NCBI GenBank assembly: GCA_030645495.1
Contig: JAUSLV010000018.1
Span: 496,001-560,000 of the forward strand
Reading direction: 5' to 3'
Length of the DNA stretch: 64,000 nt
From: Actinomycetota bacterium
GTDB taxonomy: Bacteria > Actinomycetota > Acidimicrobiia > Acidimicrobiales > Ilumatobacteraceae
Positions 25,050-33,076 of this stretch are shown here, in pieces; position 1 is the first letter of the stretch; each line of letters opens with the position of its first letter. The notes under the pieces are model-generated. The model searched no databases and had not been told where the DNA came from. It saw only the letters and a program-made list of their open reading frames with translations. Made by a program: the position numbers and the translations under genes.

Positions 25050-26033
25050 GTGAGCGACAAGGCGCACTCCCGCAAAGACGACCACGGCATGTCGATGGTC
25101 GAGCTCGAGCAGTTGATCGAAGCACTGCAGGCCGACCTGTCGGCCGACGGGTTCGTCGAACGCGGCCTGTCCGTGGAGGGCACGTTCGACGAGATCGACG
25201 ACCCGGTGCTCATCGGGCCCGACGGGAGGCCGGTGATGACGTGGAAGGAGGGCTATCCGTACGACGAGCGGATGAGCCGTCACGACTACGAGGAGGACAA
25301 GCGGCTGCTGCAGATCGAACTGCTGAAGCTGCAGGCGTGGCTGCAGAAGACCGGCCACAAGGTGTGCCTGCTGTTCGAAGGCCGCGATGCCGCCGGCAAG
25401 GGCGGCACGATCAAGCGGTTCATGGAGCACCTCAACCCGCGCCTCGCGAGGGTGGTGGCGCTGGGCATCCCGACGGGCCGCGAGCAGGGCCAGTGGTACT
25501 TCCAACGCTGGATCGCGCACCTGCCCACGGCTGGCGAGATCGTGCTGTTCGACCGCTCGTGGTACACCCGCGCAGTCGTCGACCGTGTCATGGGGTACTG
25601 CACGACCCAGCAGTACCTCGAGTTCCTGCGCCATGTGCCCGAGTTCGAACGCTCGCTCCAGGCGTCCGACATGACCGTCATCAAGCTGTGGTTCTCGGTG
25701 TCGCGCAAGGAACAGGTCACACGCTTCACGATCCGGCGGATCGACCCGGTGCGCCAGTGGAAGCTCAGCCCCAGCGACCTTGCATCACTCGACCGCTGGC
25801 ACGACTTCACCGTCGCCAAGGAAACGATGTTCCTGCACACCGACACCACCGAGGTGCCCTGGACCGTCGTGCGCAGCAACGACAAGAAACGTGGCCGGGT
25901 CGAGGCGATGCGCTCGGTGCTGGCCCGCTTCGACTACACCGACAAGGACCAAGCCGTCGTGGGGGTGCCCGATCCGCTCATCGTCGGCCCACCGGGCTTG
26001 GTGTCCGTCGACGCGGGCGAACTGATGACCTGA
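25050..26033 (+). CDS. ppk2: polyphosphate kinase 2
   Basis: 327 residues, P-loop PPK2 of one-domain type. Walker A E-G-R-D-A-A-G-K starting near residue 110, I-P-T-G-R-E-Q-G-Q-W-Y-F-Q-R-W, Walker B-like L-F-D-R-S-W-Y-T-R-A-V, and lid residues R-I-D-P-V-R-Q-W-K-L-S-P. Transfers phosphate between polyphosphate and nucleotides, usually making GTP/ATP from diphosphates in this class. N-terminal 80 residues are acidic and variable. Monocistronic by its own promoter; a deaminase gene follows 47 bp later. Confidence 0.92.
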   Translation: MSDKAHSRKDDHGMSMVELEQLIEALQADLSADGFVERGLSVEGTFDEIDDPVLIGPDGRPVMTWKEGYPYDERMSRHDYEEDKRLLQIELLKLQAWLQKTGHKVCLLFEGRDAAGKGGTIKRFMEHLNPRLARVVALGIPTGREQGQWYFQRWIAHLPTAGEIVLFDRSWYTRAVVDRVMGYCTTQQYLEFLRHVPEFERSLQASDMTVIKLWFSVSRKEQVTRFTIRRIDPVRQWKLSPSDLASLDRWHDFTVAKETMFLHTDTTEVPWTVVRSNDKKRGRVEAMRSVLARFDYTDKDQAVVGVPDPLIVGPPGLVSVDAGELMT

Positions 26034-26080
26034 GGCACGCCACGCGGCTCAACGCTCGAGCGCGGCGCGAAGATGGCCCC

Positions 26081-26539
26081 ATGGACGATCGTGCACACTT
26101 GGAACTGGCAAAGGTCGAGGCCCGGCTCGGCCGGATGGAGGGCGGCATCCCGATCGGCGCGGCCCTCGTGACCGCTGACGGCTCCGTGCTCGGGGTGGGT
26201 CACAACCGCCGGGTGCAGATGGGCTCCGCGATCCGTCACGGCGAGACCGACGCGCTCGAACGCAGCGGCCGGCAGCCGGCGTCGGTGTACGCCCGCTCCA
26301 CGATGTACACCACGCTGTCGCCGTGCTCGATGTGCACCGGGGCGATACTCCTGTACGGCATCCCGCGGGTGGTGATCGGGGAGCACCGCACGTTCATGGG
26401 CGACGAGGAGTTGCTGCGGTCGCGCGGCGTCGAGGTGATCGTGCTCGACGATCCCGAGTGCGTCGCGATGATGAAGGAGTTCATCGCCGCCGAGCCGACG
26501 TTGTGGAACGAGGACATCGGCGAACCCGACCCGGTGTGA
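26081..26539 (+). CDS. cytosine deaminase of the yeast (Fcy1) type
   Basis: 152 residues. Zinc site H53-G-E55 and P81-C82-S-M-C85. The stretch L-Y-G-I-P-R-V-V-I-G-E and the end E-P-T-L-W-N-E-D-I-G-E closely parallel yeast cytosine deaminase, as does the overall length (yeast 158). It is unlike the bacterial CodA amidohydrolase-type cytosine deaminase. Expected reaction: cytosine to uracil and ammonia for pyrimidine salvage; related guanine or tRNA deaminases are less likely given these motifs. Confidence 0.82.
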   Translation: MDDRAHLELAKVEARLGRMEGGIPIGAALVTADGSVLGVGHNRRVQMGSAIRHGETDALERSGRQPASVYARSTMYTTLSPCSMCTGAILLYGIPRVVIGEHRTFMGDEELLRSRGVEVIVLDDPECVAMMKEFIAAEPTLWNEDIGEPDPV

Positions 26540-26618
26540 CGTGTGTCGCGTCGGCGCCGATCTGGAACCGGCTGCGGTGCCCGCAGCGTCGTATCTGGAG
26601 CGCCCGCCGGCCAGACCG

Positions 26619-26664
26619 CGCGGAACACAACGCGGTACACGGCGCGGTACACAGCGCGGAAGAG
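26619..26664. repeat. 12-bp tandem repeat, 3.8 copies
   Basis: Units CGCGGAACACAA, CGCGGTACACGG, CGCGGTACACAG and a partial CGCGGAAGAG run without gaps in the space between the deaminase and the DUF4389 gene. Helical-phase repeats of this kind before a promoter can be multi-site operators; they could also be neutral slippage. Confidence 0.85.
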
Positions 26665-26700
26665 CGAGCGCTCGTCCGCTGACACGAAGGAAGGTACGTC

Positions 26701-27306
26701 ATGAACGAAATGACGATCGACAGCCATGAGCCATATCTGATCGTCGACTCCCCGTACGCGGTGGCCCGCTGGCGGCCGCTCGTGAACTGGGTGTTGTTCA
26801 TTCCGCACTGCATCATCCTCTATGGGCTGCAGGCCTTGTCGCGTGCGGTGTTCCTGGTCTACTGGGTGATGTTCCTCTTCACCGGCAAGCTGCACCCCGG
26901 TTTGTACAACGTGATGGTGATGTACGAGCGGTACAACGCTCGCACCGGTGGCTTCCTGGTCGGTTTCTCCGAGGTGTATCCGCCGTTCGACTTCGCCCTC
27001 GACACGGCCGACAACAACGCCTATCCGGCCGTGCGGCTGACCCTGCCGGTGGTGCCCGAGTCGGCACCGAGGTCCGCGGCGCTGAATCTGCTCAAGGCGA
27101 TCCCGCACTACCTGGTGCTGATGATCTACTTGATCGGCGCGGCGGCCGTGGCCCTCGTCGGCTGGTTCGCGGTGCTGTTCACCGGGGCGTGGCCGCACGG
27201 CATGCGTAGGTTCCTGGTGCGCGTCAGTAACTACCAGTATCGCATCTGGGTCTACGTCACGATGGTCGACAACACCTATCCGAAGTTCGGTCTGCGGGCC
27301 GCGTGA
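26701..27306 (+). CDS. DUF4389 membrane protein
   Basis: 201 residues. Two membrane regions (residues about 28-62 and 128-165), each followed by F-T-G-K-L-H-P or F-T-G-A-W-P-H-G, characteristic of DUF4389, then Y-x-Y-R-I-W-V-Y. The repeated F-T-G-x-x-P block indicates two tandem copies of the domain. Function unknown. The AAGGAAGG ribosome binding site and ATG 26701 decide the start. A 12-bp repeat array lies 36 bp upstream of the start. Confidence 0.85.
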   Translation: MNEMTIDSHEPYLIVDSPYAVARWRPLVNWVLFIPHCIILYGLQALSRAVFLVYWVMFLFTGKLHPGLYNVMVMYERYNARTGGFLVGFSEVYPPFDFALDTADNNAYPAVRLTLPVVPESAPRSAALNLLKAIPHYLVLMIYLIGAAAVALVGWFAVLFTGAWPHGMRRFLVRVSNYQYRIWVYVTMVDNTYPKFGLRAA

Positions 27307-27343
27307 CCGGCGACGTCGCCTGCGCGAGCGTCAGCGGGCAGCC

Positions 27344-27871
27344 TCAGCCCGGCTCGACCTCGTGTAGGCGGCCATCGTGCACGTCGTAGACGAAGCCGCG
27401 GATGTGATCCTTGTGGCGGATGAACGGGCTGTGGTGCAACCGGTTCATGCTCTGGCGAGTGTCGAGGTACGGGTCGGCGAACGATTCGAGCGCCCACCAC
27501 GGCTTCATCCCCACCTCGGCTTCGAGCTCGGCCTTGAACTCGTCCTCGGTGATCGCTTGCAGTCCGCAGTCCGTGTGATGGACGAGGATGATCTCGCGCG
27601 TGCCCAGCAGGCGCTGCGACAGCACCAGCGAGCGGATCACGTCGTCGGTGATCACGCCACCGGCGTTGCGCACGATGTGCGCCTCGCCGTGTTCCAGCCC
27701 GAGCATCTGGAAGATGTCCATGCGGCTGTCCATGCAGGCCACGATCGCCAGGTGGCGCCGCGGGCGCAGCGCCAGATCGCCGTCGTGGAACTGGGCGACG
27801 TAGTGCTCGTTGTTGCGGAGCAGTTCGTCGGCGCTGGGCCGGAAAGGCGGAGGAGCAGGCTCGTCGGTCAT
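27344..27871 (-). CDS. beta-class carbonic anhydrase
   Basis: 175 residues. Zinc ligands Cys46, His99 and Cys102, with the Asp48-Arg50 dyad in C-M-D-S-R; H-H-T-D-C-G motif complete. This is the short bacterial beta/epsilon-like clade resembling mycobacterial Rv1284. Interconverts CO2 and bicarbonate in the cytosol. ATG at 27871 is 27 bp from the divergent clpP start. Confidence 0.93.
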   Translation of the reverse strand: MTDEPAPPPFRPSADELLRNNEHYVAQFHDGDLALRPRRHLAIVACMDSRMDIFQMLGLEHGEAHIVRNAGGVITDDVIRSLVLSQRLLGTREIILVHHTDCGLQAITEDEFKAELEAEVGMKPWWALESFADPYLDTRQSMNRLHHSPFIRHKDHIRGFVYDVHDGRLHEVEPG

Positions 27872-27886
27872 AGCTGCCTGGGACGG

Positions 27887-27892
27887 TAGCGT
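27887..27892 (+). promoter_or_regulatory. -10 element, leaderless clpP
   Basis: TAGCGT 6 nt before the clpP ATG at 27899. The opposite strand of the same few bases reads TACCGT toward the carbonic anhydrase gene, so the two divergent genes share this core. Confidence 0.45.
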
Positions 27893-27898
27893 GGCCGC

Positions 27899-28492
27899 AT
27901 GACCGACACCACCCGCCCCATGGCGCTCGACTCCGGTATGGATCCTCGTCTCGACGTGTTCAACCGCCTGCTGAAGAACCGCGTGGTCATGCTCGGTACC
28001 GATGTCAACGACGACATCGCCAACCAGATCTGCGCGCAGTTGTTGTACCTCGAAGGTGAAGACCCCAACGCCGACATCTGGCTGTACATCAACAGCCCCG
28101 GTGGCTCGGTCACGGCCGGCATGGCGATCTACGACACGATGCAGTTCGTCAGCTGCGACATCGCCACCGTGTGCATGGGCATGGCCGCCAGCATGGGCCA
28201 GTTCCTGCTCACCGCCGGCGCCACGGGCAAGCGCTACACGCTGCCCAATGCACGCATCATGATGCACCAGCCGCTGGCCGGCCTGCGCGGCCAGGCCACC
28301 GACATCGCCATCCAGGCCGAGCAGTTGGCCTACACCAAGCGGCGCATGGCCGAGCTGATCGCCCACCACTCGGGTCAGCCGCTCGAGAAGATCCAGGCCG
28401 ACAGCGAGCGCGACCGCTGGTTCACCGCCGACGAGGCCAAGGCCTACGGCTTGGTCGACAAGGTCATCGTCAAGCGCGGCGAGATCGTCTGA
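27899..28492 (+). CDS. clpP: ATP-dependent Clp protease proteolytic subunit
   Basis: 197 residues. Catalytic Ser98 in G-M-A-A-S-M-G-Q and His123 in M-M-H-Q-P-L-A-G; substrate-groove P-G-G-S-V-T-A-G-M present. Forms the barrel-shaped protease that works with ClpX/ClpC, including on tmRNA-tagged proteins. Neither clpX nor a second clpP is adjacent, whereas actinobacteria usually have clpP1-clpP2 in tandem, so this may be an additional or dispersed copy. Confidence 0.93.
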   Translation: MTDTTRPMALDSGMDPRLDVFNRLLKNRVVMLGTDVNDDIANQICAQLLYLEGEDPNADIWLYINSPGGSVTAGMAIYDTMQFVSCDIATVCMGMAASMGQFLLTAGATGKRYTLPNARIMMHQPLAGLRGQATDIAIQAEQLAYTKRRMAELIAHHSGQPLEKIQADSERDRWFTADEAKAYGLVDKVIVKRGEIV

Positions 28493-28525
28493 CGCCGATC
28501 GTCTGACCCGTTCGGGTTCCGCCCC

Positions 28526-28948
28526 TCAGGGGGCTGGCGGCGGCGTGCCGATCTGGATGCCACACCGTTCCATGGTGTAGCTGATCACCCGGTTGGCGGC
28601 GCGCTCGCTGGCGCGGGCGGTGTCGGCCACGTGTTGCACCGAGGCCGGGTCGTTGGGGTCGACGGCGGCGGCCGTTTCCATGCTGATCACCACGATGTTC
28701 CACTCCTGCTGCACAGCCAGCGGCGCGGTGGAAGCGACGGCACGCCACGAGTCGATCACCCGGTCGATGTCCTCGGGGGTGACGATCACCGGCGAGCTGA
28801 GGTCGGTGAGGTGGTTGCTCACTTCGTTGCAGTAGTTGCCTTCGGTGCGCTTCGTGGCGTCGTCGCTGCATGCCCCGAGCGCACCGGTGGCGCCCAGTGC
28901 GAGCGCGAGAAAGGCGGCGGGGAAGGCGGCGGGGGAGCGCGGACGCAT
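28526..28948 (-). CDS. secreted lipoprotein, unknown function
   Basis: 140 residues. Signal peptide with R3/R4, hydrophobic core and lipobox L24-G-A-C27, so processed by Lsp and anchored to the membrane exterior. The mature part is acidic to neutral and helical, with three further cysteines including one late C-G-I-Q-I-G. No recognised domain. Convergent with clpP. Confidence 0.8.
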   Translation of the reverse strand: MRPRSPAAFPAAFLALALGATGALGACSDDATKRTEGNYCNEVSNHLTDLSSPVIVTPEDIDRVIDSWRAVASTAPLAVQQEWNIVVISMETAAAVDPNDPASVQHVADTARASERAANRVISYTMERCGIQIGTPPPAP

Positions 28949-29129
28949 TCGCCGATTCTCCCACCCGAGTGCTGTGGTTCGGCGGCACCCCTCGTCACTC
29001 GACCGGCCAGGTGGTGATCGGCGGGGAAGCCGATATGTTCCGCTTCATCCGTCGGGGAACCGGTCGCCGTTCCCTCCCTCGTCCCTCGGCGCGTCTCGCG
29101 CCGCTGCGTTTCGTCGGAGGTGGCGTGCC

Positions 29130-30045
29130 ATGCTCGCTGCAGTTCGTTCCGCCACGGTGTTCGGTGTCGAAGGGCGCCCGGTCACCGTCGAGGTGCACGT
29201 GTCCACCGGGCTACCGGCATTCCAGATCGTCGGCCTGCCCGACGAAGCGTGTCGCGAGTCGCGTGATCGCGTGCGCGCCGCGGTGCTGTCCAGCGGGCTG
29301 CGCTGGCCGTCGTGCCGGGTCACGGTGAACCTCGCCCCCAGCAGCCAGCGCAAGGGTGGCTCGGGGCTCGACCTGGCGATCGCCATCGGGTTCCTCGCGG
29401 CGAGTGGGCAGATCGCGGCCGAGGCGCTGGAGGGCATGGCGTTCGTGGGCGAGGTGGGCCTCGACGGCAGCCTGCGGCCGGTGGGTGGGGTGGCGCCGAT
29501 GGTGGCCGCGATGTGTCCTGCGGGGCACGAGGCGCTGCGTCCGGTCGTGCCCGTCGCCAGCTTCCGCGAGGCGCAGGGCGTCGCCGGCGACGGCGTGCGC
29601 GTCGCCTACTACTTGCGCGAAGTGGTCGACGCGCTCAACGCCGAGGCACCGTGGCCCGAACCGCCCGAGGGCGAGTTGTTCGAAGTGGAACCACCCGCCC
29701 CCGACCTCGCCGATGTGCGCGGCCAAGCCTTGGCCCGCCTCGCACTCGAGGTTGCGGCCGCCGGTGGGCACCATCTGTTGCTGGTGGGCCCGCCCGGCTC
29801 GGGCAAGACGATGCTGGCTCAGCGCATGCCAGGCCTGCTGCCCCCGCTCACTCGCGCCACGTCGCTGGAAACCACGATGGTGCACTCGGCCGCGGGTGTG
29901 CGCCTGCCCGCCGGGGGTTTGGTGTGCCGGCCGCCGTTCCGGGCGCCGCACCACAGCAGCTCGATGGTGTCGCTGGTGGGCGGCGGCAGCACCGCGTTGC
30001 GCCCCGGCGAGATCTCCGTCGCACAGGGCAGCCGCGAGGTATGTT
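29130..30045 (+). pseudogene. comM: comM (YifB / Mg-chelatase-like AAA ATPase), 5' part cut by prophage
   Basis: About 300 N-terminal residues of ComM: S-A-T-V-F-G-V-E-G start, L-P-D-E-A-C-R-E-S-R-D-R-V-R-A-A, N-L-A-P domain, and the AAA module with Walker A G-P-P-G-S-G-K-T at 220-227. The ComM frame stops matching after L-R-P-G-E-I-S-V-A, where family members continue H-x-G-V-L-F-L-D-E (Walker B). Walker B, sensor and C-terminal domain are missing, presumably carried past the right end of the prophage. ComM is a hexameric branch-migration helicase used in natural transformation. Confidence 0.9.
30000..30045. other. left attachment site (attL) region
   Basis: The exact exchange point is not visible without the right end. 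ComM-like coding is recognisable up to GGCGAGATCTCCGTCGCA (ending about 30030) and phage-type sequence follows. Serine integrases use a short core of two to a few identical bases, which should recur at attR beyond position 64000. Confidence 0.6.
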
Positions 30046-30053
30046 CCTTGACC

Positions 30054-31460
30054 ATGCGGTGTGTGATCTATGCCCGGTTGTCGCGCAAGACCGACACGAA
30101 CAGTCTGAACATCGTGGACCAGGTGACGCGCTGTCGCGAGCATGCCAGGGTTCGTGGCTGGTCGGTGGTCGAGGTGATCGAGGACATGGGGGAGTCGGCG
30201 TTCGATCGCACCGATGTGGACGCCCGCCCGGGCTACGGCCGGCTGCTGGAGCTGGTGCGTGCGGGCGGGTTGGAGGTGGTGTTGGCGTGGCGGCCTGACC
30301 GGCTGTGGCGTGATCCGATCGAGGCGGCGGTGTTCTTGCGCGACTGCCACCGGCATGGGGTGCTCCTGGTGTCGTCGGTGACGGAGGGGGATCGGGATCC
30401 GGCGAACCCTGGTGATGAGATGGTCGCGACGATCGTCGCCGCGGTGGGCCGCTACGAGTCGGCCGCGAAATCGGCGCGCTTGCGCGCGAAGGCCCGCCAG
30501 TTGGCCGAGTTGGGGGAGGTGGGTGGTGGCGGGTCGCGCCCGTTCGGGTTCGAACCGGACCGCCGCACCATCCGCGAGTCGGAGGCGGCCGTGTTGCGGG
30601 AAGCTGCGCAGAGGGTCCTGGATGGGGCCACGCTGGCCGGTGTGGTCCGCTGGCTCACCGATAGTGGGGTGGAACCTGTGGCGGCTTCTGGCTGGTCGTC
30701 GACGATCGTGAAGCGCATCCTGCTCGCTCCCCGCACCGCCGGCCTGCGCGAGCATCAGGGGCGGGTGGTGGGTCGGGCGGTGTGGCCGGCGATCATCGAC
30801 CCCGAGATCCGTGTGCAGCTCGTCACTGTGTTGACCGACCCGGCCCGTACCAAGAACCATGGCGGCCACTCGCACTACCTGTTGACCGGTGGGATCGCCC
30901 GCTGTGGGGTGTGCGGTCGCGCGTTGATCGCCCGCCCCCGCGGCGACGGGGCCCGCTGCTACGTCTGCCCACCGGCCGGTGATGTGAACTTCCGGCCTGC
31001 AGGGTGCGGGAAGATCCGCCGCCTCGCTCACCTGGTCGATCAGGAGGTGATCGCCCGCCTGCAGGTCGTCCTCGCTGAGGTGGATCCGCTCGACGTCGAC
31101 GACGCCGGCGACCAGGCCGCCCTGGCCGAACGTGCCGCTGTGGCCGAGATCTCCAGGTTGGAGCAGCAGCTCACCGAACTGGCACGCGATCACTATGTGG
31201 CCGGGCTGATCACCCGCCCCGAGTACTTCGCCGCGCGTGACCCGATCGCCAACCGGGTGACCATGCTGCGTACCGGGCTCACCCCGCGCCGTCGGCGGCC
31301 GCAGCCACCGGTCGCGGTATCCGAGATCTTCGACGGCGGTGACGTCGACGCGCAACGCGCGGTGCTCGCCGACTGGATCGACGCTGTGGTCGTTCTGCCG
31401 GCGGTGCGCGGGCTCAACCGGTTCGACCCGACCCGCATCGAGGTCCGCTGGCGCCAGTGA
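30054..31460 (+). CDS. int: large serine integrase
   Basis: 468 residues. N-terminal resolvase domain Y-A-R-L-S10-R-K with catalytic Ser10, Q-V-T-R-C and the R-x-x-R (W-R-P-D-R-L-W-R) arginine cluster; recombinase domain with S-R-P-F-G-F-E; zinc ribbon C284-G-V-C287 and C302-x-x-C305; then coiled-coil (E-Q-Q-L-T-E-L). Catalyses attP x attB joining into comM. The frame continues upstream without a stop into comM, so a fusion product is possible; ATG 30054 is used because the resolvase fold begins there. No clear promoter separates it from the host gene. Confidence 0.93.
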   Translation: MRCVIYARLSRKTDTNSLNIVDQVTRCREHARVRGWSVVEVIEDMGESAFDRTDVDARPGYGRLLELVRAGGLEVVLAWRPDRLWRDPIEAAVFLRDCHRHGVLLVSSVTEGDRDPANPGDEMVATIVAAVGRYESAAKSARLRAKARQLAELGEVGGGGSRPFGFEPDRRTIRESEAAVLREAAQRVLDGATLAGVVRWLTDSGVEPVAASGWSSTIVKRILLAPRTAGLREHQGRVVGRAVWPAIIDPEIRVQLVTVLTDPARTKNHGGHSHYLLTGGIARCGVCGRALIARPRGDGARCYVCPPAGDVNFRPAGCGKIRRLAHLVDQEVIARLQVVLAEVDPLDVDDAGDQAALAERAAVAEISRLEQQLTELARDHYVAGLITRPEYFAARDPIANRVTMLRTGLTPRRRRPQPPVAVSEIFDGGDVDAQRAVLADWIDAVVVLPAVRGLNRFDPTRIEVRWRQ

Positions 31461-31461
31461 T

Positions 31462-31806
31462 CTATGGCCGCGCGTGCGGGTAGTCGATGGTGGCTGTGTC
31501 GCCGTCTCGTACGTGTTCGGTCCAGCGGAGCCGGTCCCAGTAGCGCAGCGTGTGCCGGCCTGTCGGGTCGGGCAGCCACGCCGGCCCAGCACTGTTGCCG
31601 TCGGGTTCTGGCCAGCCGGCCGCCGCCCGCTTGAGCAGCACGGTGAGCACGATGGCCCCGCCCTCTGAGGCCTTGGCCGGGCCTGGTGTGACGGAGATCG
31701 CTTCCCATCCGACGGACCCGAGGTTGGTGGTCATCTTCTGCAGGCTGCCGTCGTGCGCCCATGCGTGGATCTCGAGGTACTCCCACAGTTGGCCGGGCAT
31801 GGTCAT
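31462..31806 (-). CDS. DUF2510-tailed phage protein, paralogue A
   Basis: 114 residues. C-terminal DUF2510-type motif: W-L-P-D-P-T-G-R-H-T-L-R-Y-W-D-R-L-R-W-T-E-H-V at about 81-103. N-terminal half starts Q-L-W-E-Y and contains G-S-V-G-W-E-A-I. Aligns along its whole length with the next gene (31803-32129). Last gene of a leftward operon; its ATG overlaps the upstream stop. ATG at 31806 or 31800 are both possible. Convergent end with the integrase. Confidence 0.75.
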   Translation of the reverse strand: MTMPGQLWEYLEIHAWAHDGSLQKMTTNLGSVGWEAISVTPGPAKASEGGAIVLTVLLKRAAAGWPEPDGNSAGPAWLPDPTGRHTLRYWDRLRWTEHVRDGDTATIDYPHARP

Positions 31807-32129
31807 CGCCTGTTGGGGAAGTCGGTGGTCTGGGTGGTGCCGTCGGAGACGTGTTCGGTCCAGCGGAGCCCGTCCCAGTAGCGGGTGGCGAATCGGCCGG
31901 TCGGGTCGGGGTGCCAGCCGCCTTCACTGCCGGCGGGCGAGGGCCACGGGGCGATCCTGCGCTTCAACAGCACGATGATGCGGTTGGTGCCGATCGTGGG
32001 ATCAGCGGCCGACAACCCGACCGTCTCCCACCCGAGTGACCCGAGGGCGTTGAGCTGCATGTGCAGGACTTCCTCGAGCGTGTTGGTGCTCACCGTCACG
32101 GTGTGGAACTCCCACATCGTCTCGCTCAC
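31803..32129 (-). CDS. DUF2510-tailed phage protein, paralogue B
   Basis: 108 residues from GTG 32129. Same plan as paralogue A: N-terminal M-W-E-F, G-S-L-G-W-E-T-V, then a V-L-L-K-R-R strand and W-H-P-D-P-T-G-R-F-A-T-R-Y-W-D-G-L-R-W-T-E-H-V. Middle gene of the leftward operon, overlapping both neighbours by 4 bases. Role unknown; because it is expressed in the lysogenic direction it is a candidate lysogenic conversion or superinfection gene. Confidence 0.75.
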   Translation of the reverse strand: MSETMWEFHTVTVSTNTLEEVLHMQLNALGSLGWETVGLSAADPTIGTNRIIVLLKRRIAPWPSPAGSEGGWHPDPTGRFATRYWDGLRWTEHVSDGTTQTTDFPNRR

Positions 32130-32416
32130 TGGATGGTGCCCGGCCCCGGCATGCGCGCGGTGATGGCGGCGGCCGCCATGCACACGGCGAAGCACACGAG
32201 CCCGGTCGCCGCGAACAGCAGGAACAGGTACCAGTTGAACGCCCCATGCTGCGAGTCGACGATCGTGTAGTTGGTCAGCGTCGCGCCTCGGTATCCGCTG
32301 GTGTCGGTGCTGACCTTGAGGGCGAAGCCGGCACCTCCTCCGATGGCGAGGCTGAGGATCAGCATCATCCATGCGTGCCGGTAGGAGGGTTCGTCGACGA
32401 CTTCGTTGGTGCTCAT
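32126..32416 (-). CDS. small two-helix membrane protein
   Basis: 96 residues, start ATG 32416. Two membrane helices (about 18-40 and 60-85), the second ending in A-A-A-A-I-T-A-R-M-P-G-P-G. First gene of the leftward operon from a well-formed promoter at 32423-32451. A membrane protein plus two DUF2510 proteins suggests a prophage-encoded surface or superinfection-exclusion function (inference). Confidence 0.7.
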   Translation of the reverse strand: MSTNEVVDEPSYRHAWMMLILSLAIGGGAGFALKVSTDTSGYRGATLTNYTIVDSQHGAFNWYLFLLFAATGLVCFAVCMAAAAITARMPGPGTIQ

Positions 32417-32422
32417 GCCCGG

Positions 32423-32451
32423 ACGGTAGTTCCCTCCCGTGCGGGCTTCAA
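32423..32451 (-). promoter_or_regulatory. promoter of the leftward lysogeny operon
   Basis: On the minus strand: -35 TTGAAG (32451-32446), exactly 17 bases, -10 TACCGT (32428-32423), then 6 bases to the ATG at 32416. A near-consensus vegetative promoter driving a leaderless message. Confidence 0.6.
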
Positions 32452-32575
32452 TAGTTCGCTCGGGAACCTTCGCGCGCCCCTTCGGCATGATCTCGGTTCT
32501 GGCGGTGCCAGGCGGAGGGTTGGGAGGGTGTCGTGGTGGAGGGGTTCGAGGGTGATGGTCGGTCGACGGAGGAGA

Positions 32576-32986
32576 TCATCGCTGCGATCGAGCTGTCGCT
32601 CGATCAGCGTGCGTGGTCGCGGTCGATGGCTCGCCAACGTCATCCGTCAGGACTTCCCCGGTCAGTCGTTCCAACGCCACTGCGAGACTCCGTACCAGTC
32701 GATCGAGCCGGATGACCTCGGCCTCCAGATGGGCTGTCCGGCTGATGAGTTCGCTGCCCTCGGCACCCTGCCCGAGGTTGGGGTGATCGAGCGCTGCAAG
32801 CGTGCCGGGGGTGAGCTTGAGGGCTGCCTCGATGTCAGGCCACATGGCTGGGTCCGGCCGCGCCCCGCGAGCCCACCTGTGCACGTTCGACTGGTCCCGG
32901 CCGAGAGCGATCGCCAACGCTCGGGAAGCGCCGCGGCGCTGCTCTATGTGCTCGCGGATTACACGGCTTCCAGGCCACTCGGACAC
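32576..32986 (-). CDS. HTH repressor candidate (XRE-like) with coiled coil
   Basis: 136 residues from GTG 32986. N-terminal helix-turn-helix: A-S-R-A-L-A-I-A-L-G-R-D-Q-S-N-V-H-R-W and G-A-R-P-D-P-A-M-W; then a leucine-rich coiled coil with about five heptads (L-E-A-E-V-I-R-L-D-R-L-V), fitting a dimer. Divergent from the Cro-like gene across a 90-bp gap that contains a palindrome, the layout of a phage immunity switch. Likely the prophage repressor. Confidence 0.7.
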   Translation of the reverse strand: MSEWPGSRVIREHIEQRRGASRALAIALGRDQSNVHRWARGARPDPAMWPDIEAALKLTPGTLAALDHPNLGQGAEGSELISRTAHLEAEVIRLDRLVRSLAVALERLTGEVLTDDVGEPSTATTHADRATARSQR

Positions 32987-33026
32987 GGGATGAGTATGAC
33001 ACGCAGGGCATTACTTCTGCCGTAAC

Positions 33027-33040
33027 GGTGTAACTACACC
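33027..33040. promoter_or_regulatory. palindromic operator in the lysogeny switch
   Basis: GGTGTA-AC-TACACC, perfect inverted repeat between the divergent repressor and Cro-like genes, directly before the -35 of the rightward promoter. A half-site-like GTAAC is repeated nearby (33022-33026 and 33030-33034). Confidence 0.55.
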
Positions 33041-33069
33041 TTGCGTATCTGGCGAAGATGTGCAATATT
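33041..33069 (+). promoter_or_regulatory. rightward early promoter
   Basis: TTGCGT (33041-33046), 17-base spacer, AATATT (33064-33069), then 7 bases to the GTG at 33077. Adjacent to the operator, so repressible. Confidence 0.5.
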
Positions 33070-33076
33070 GCGGGTC

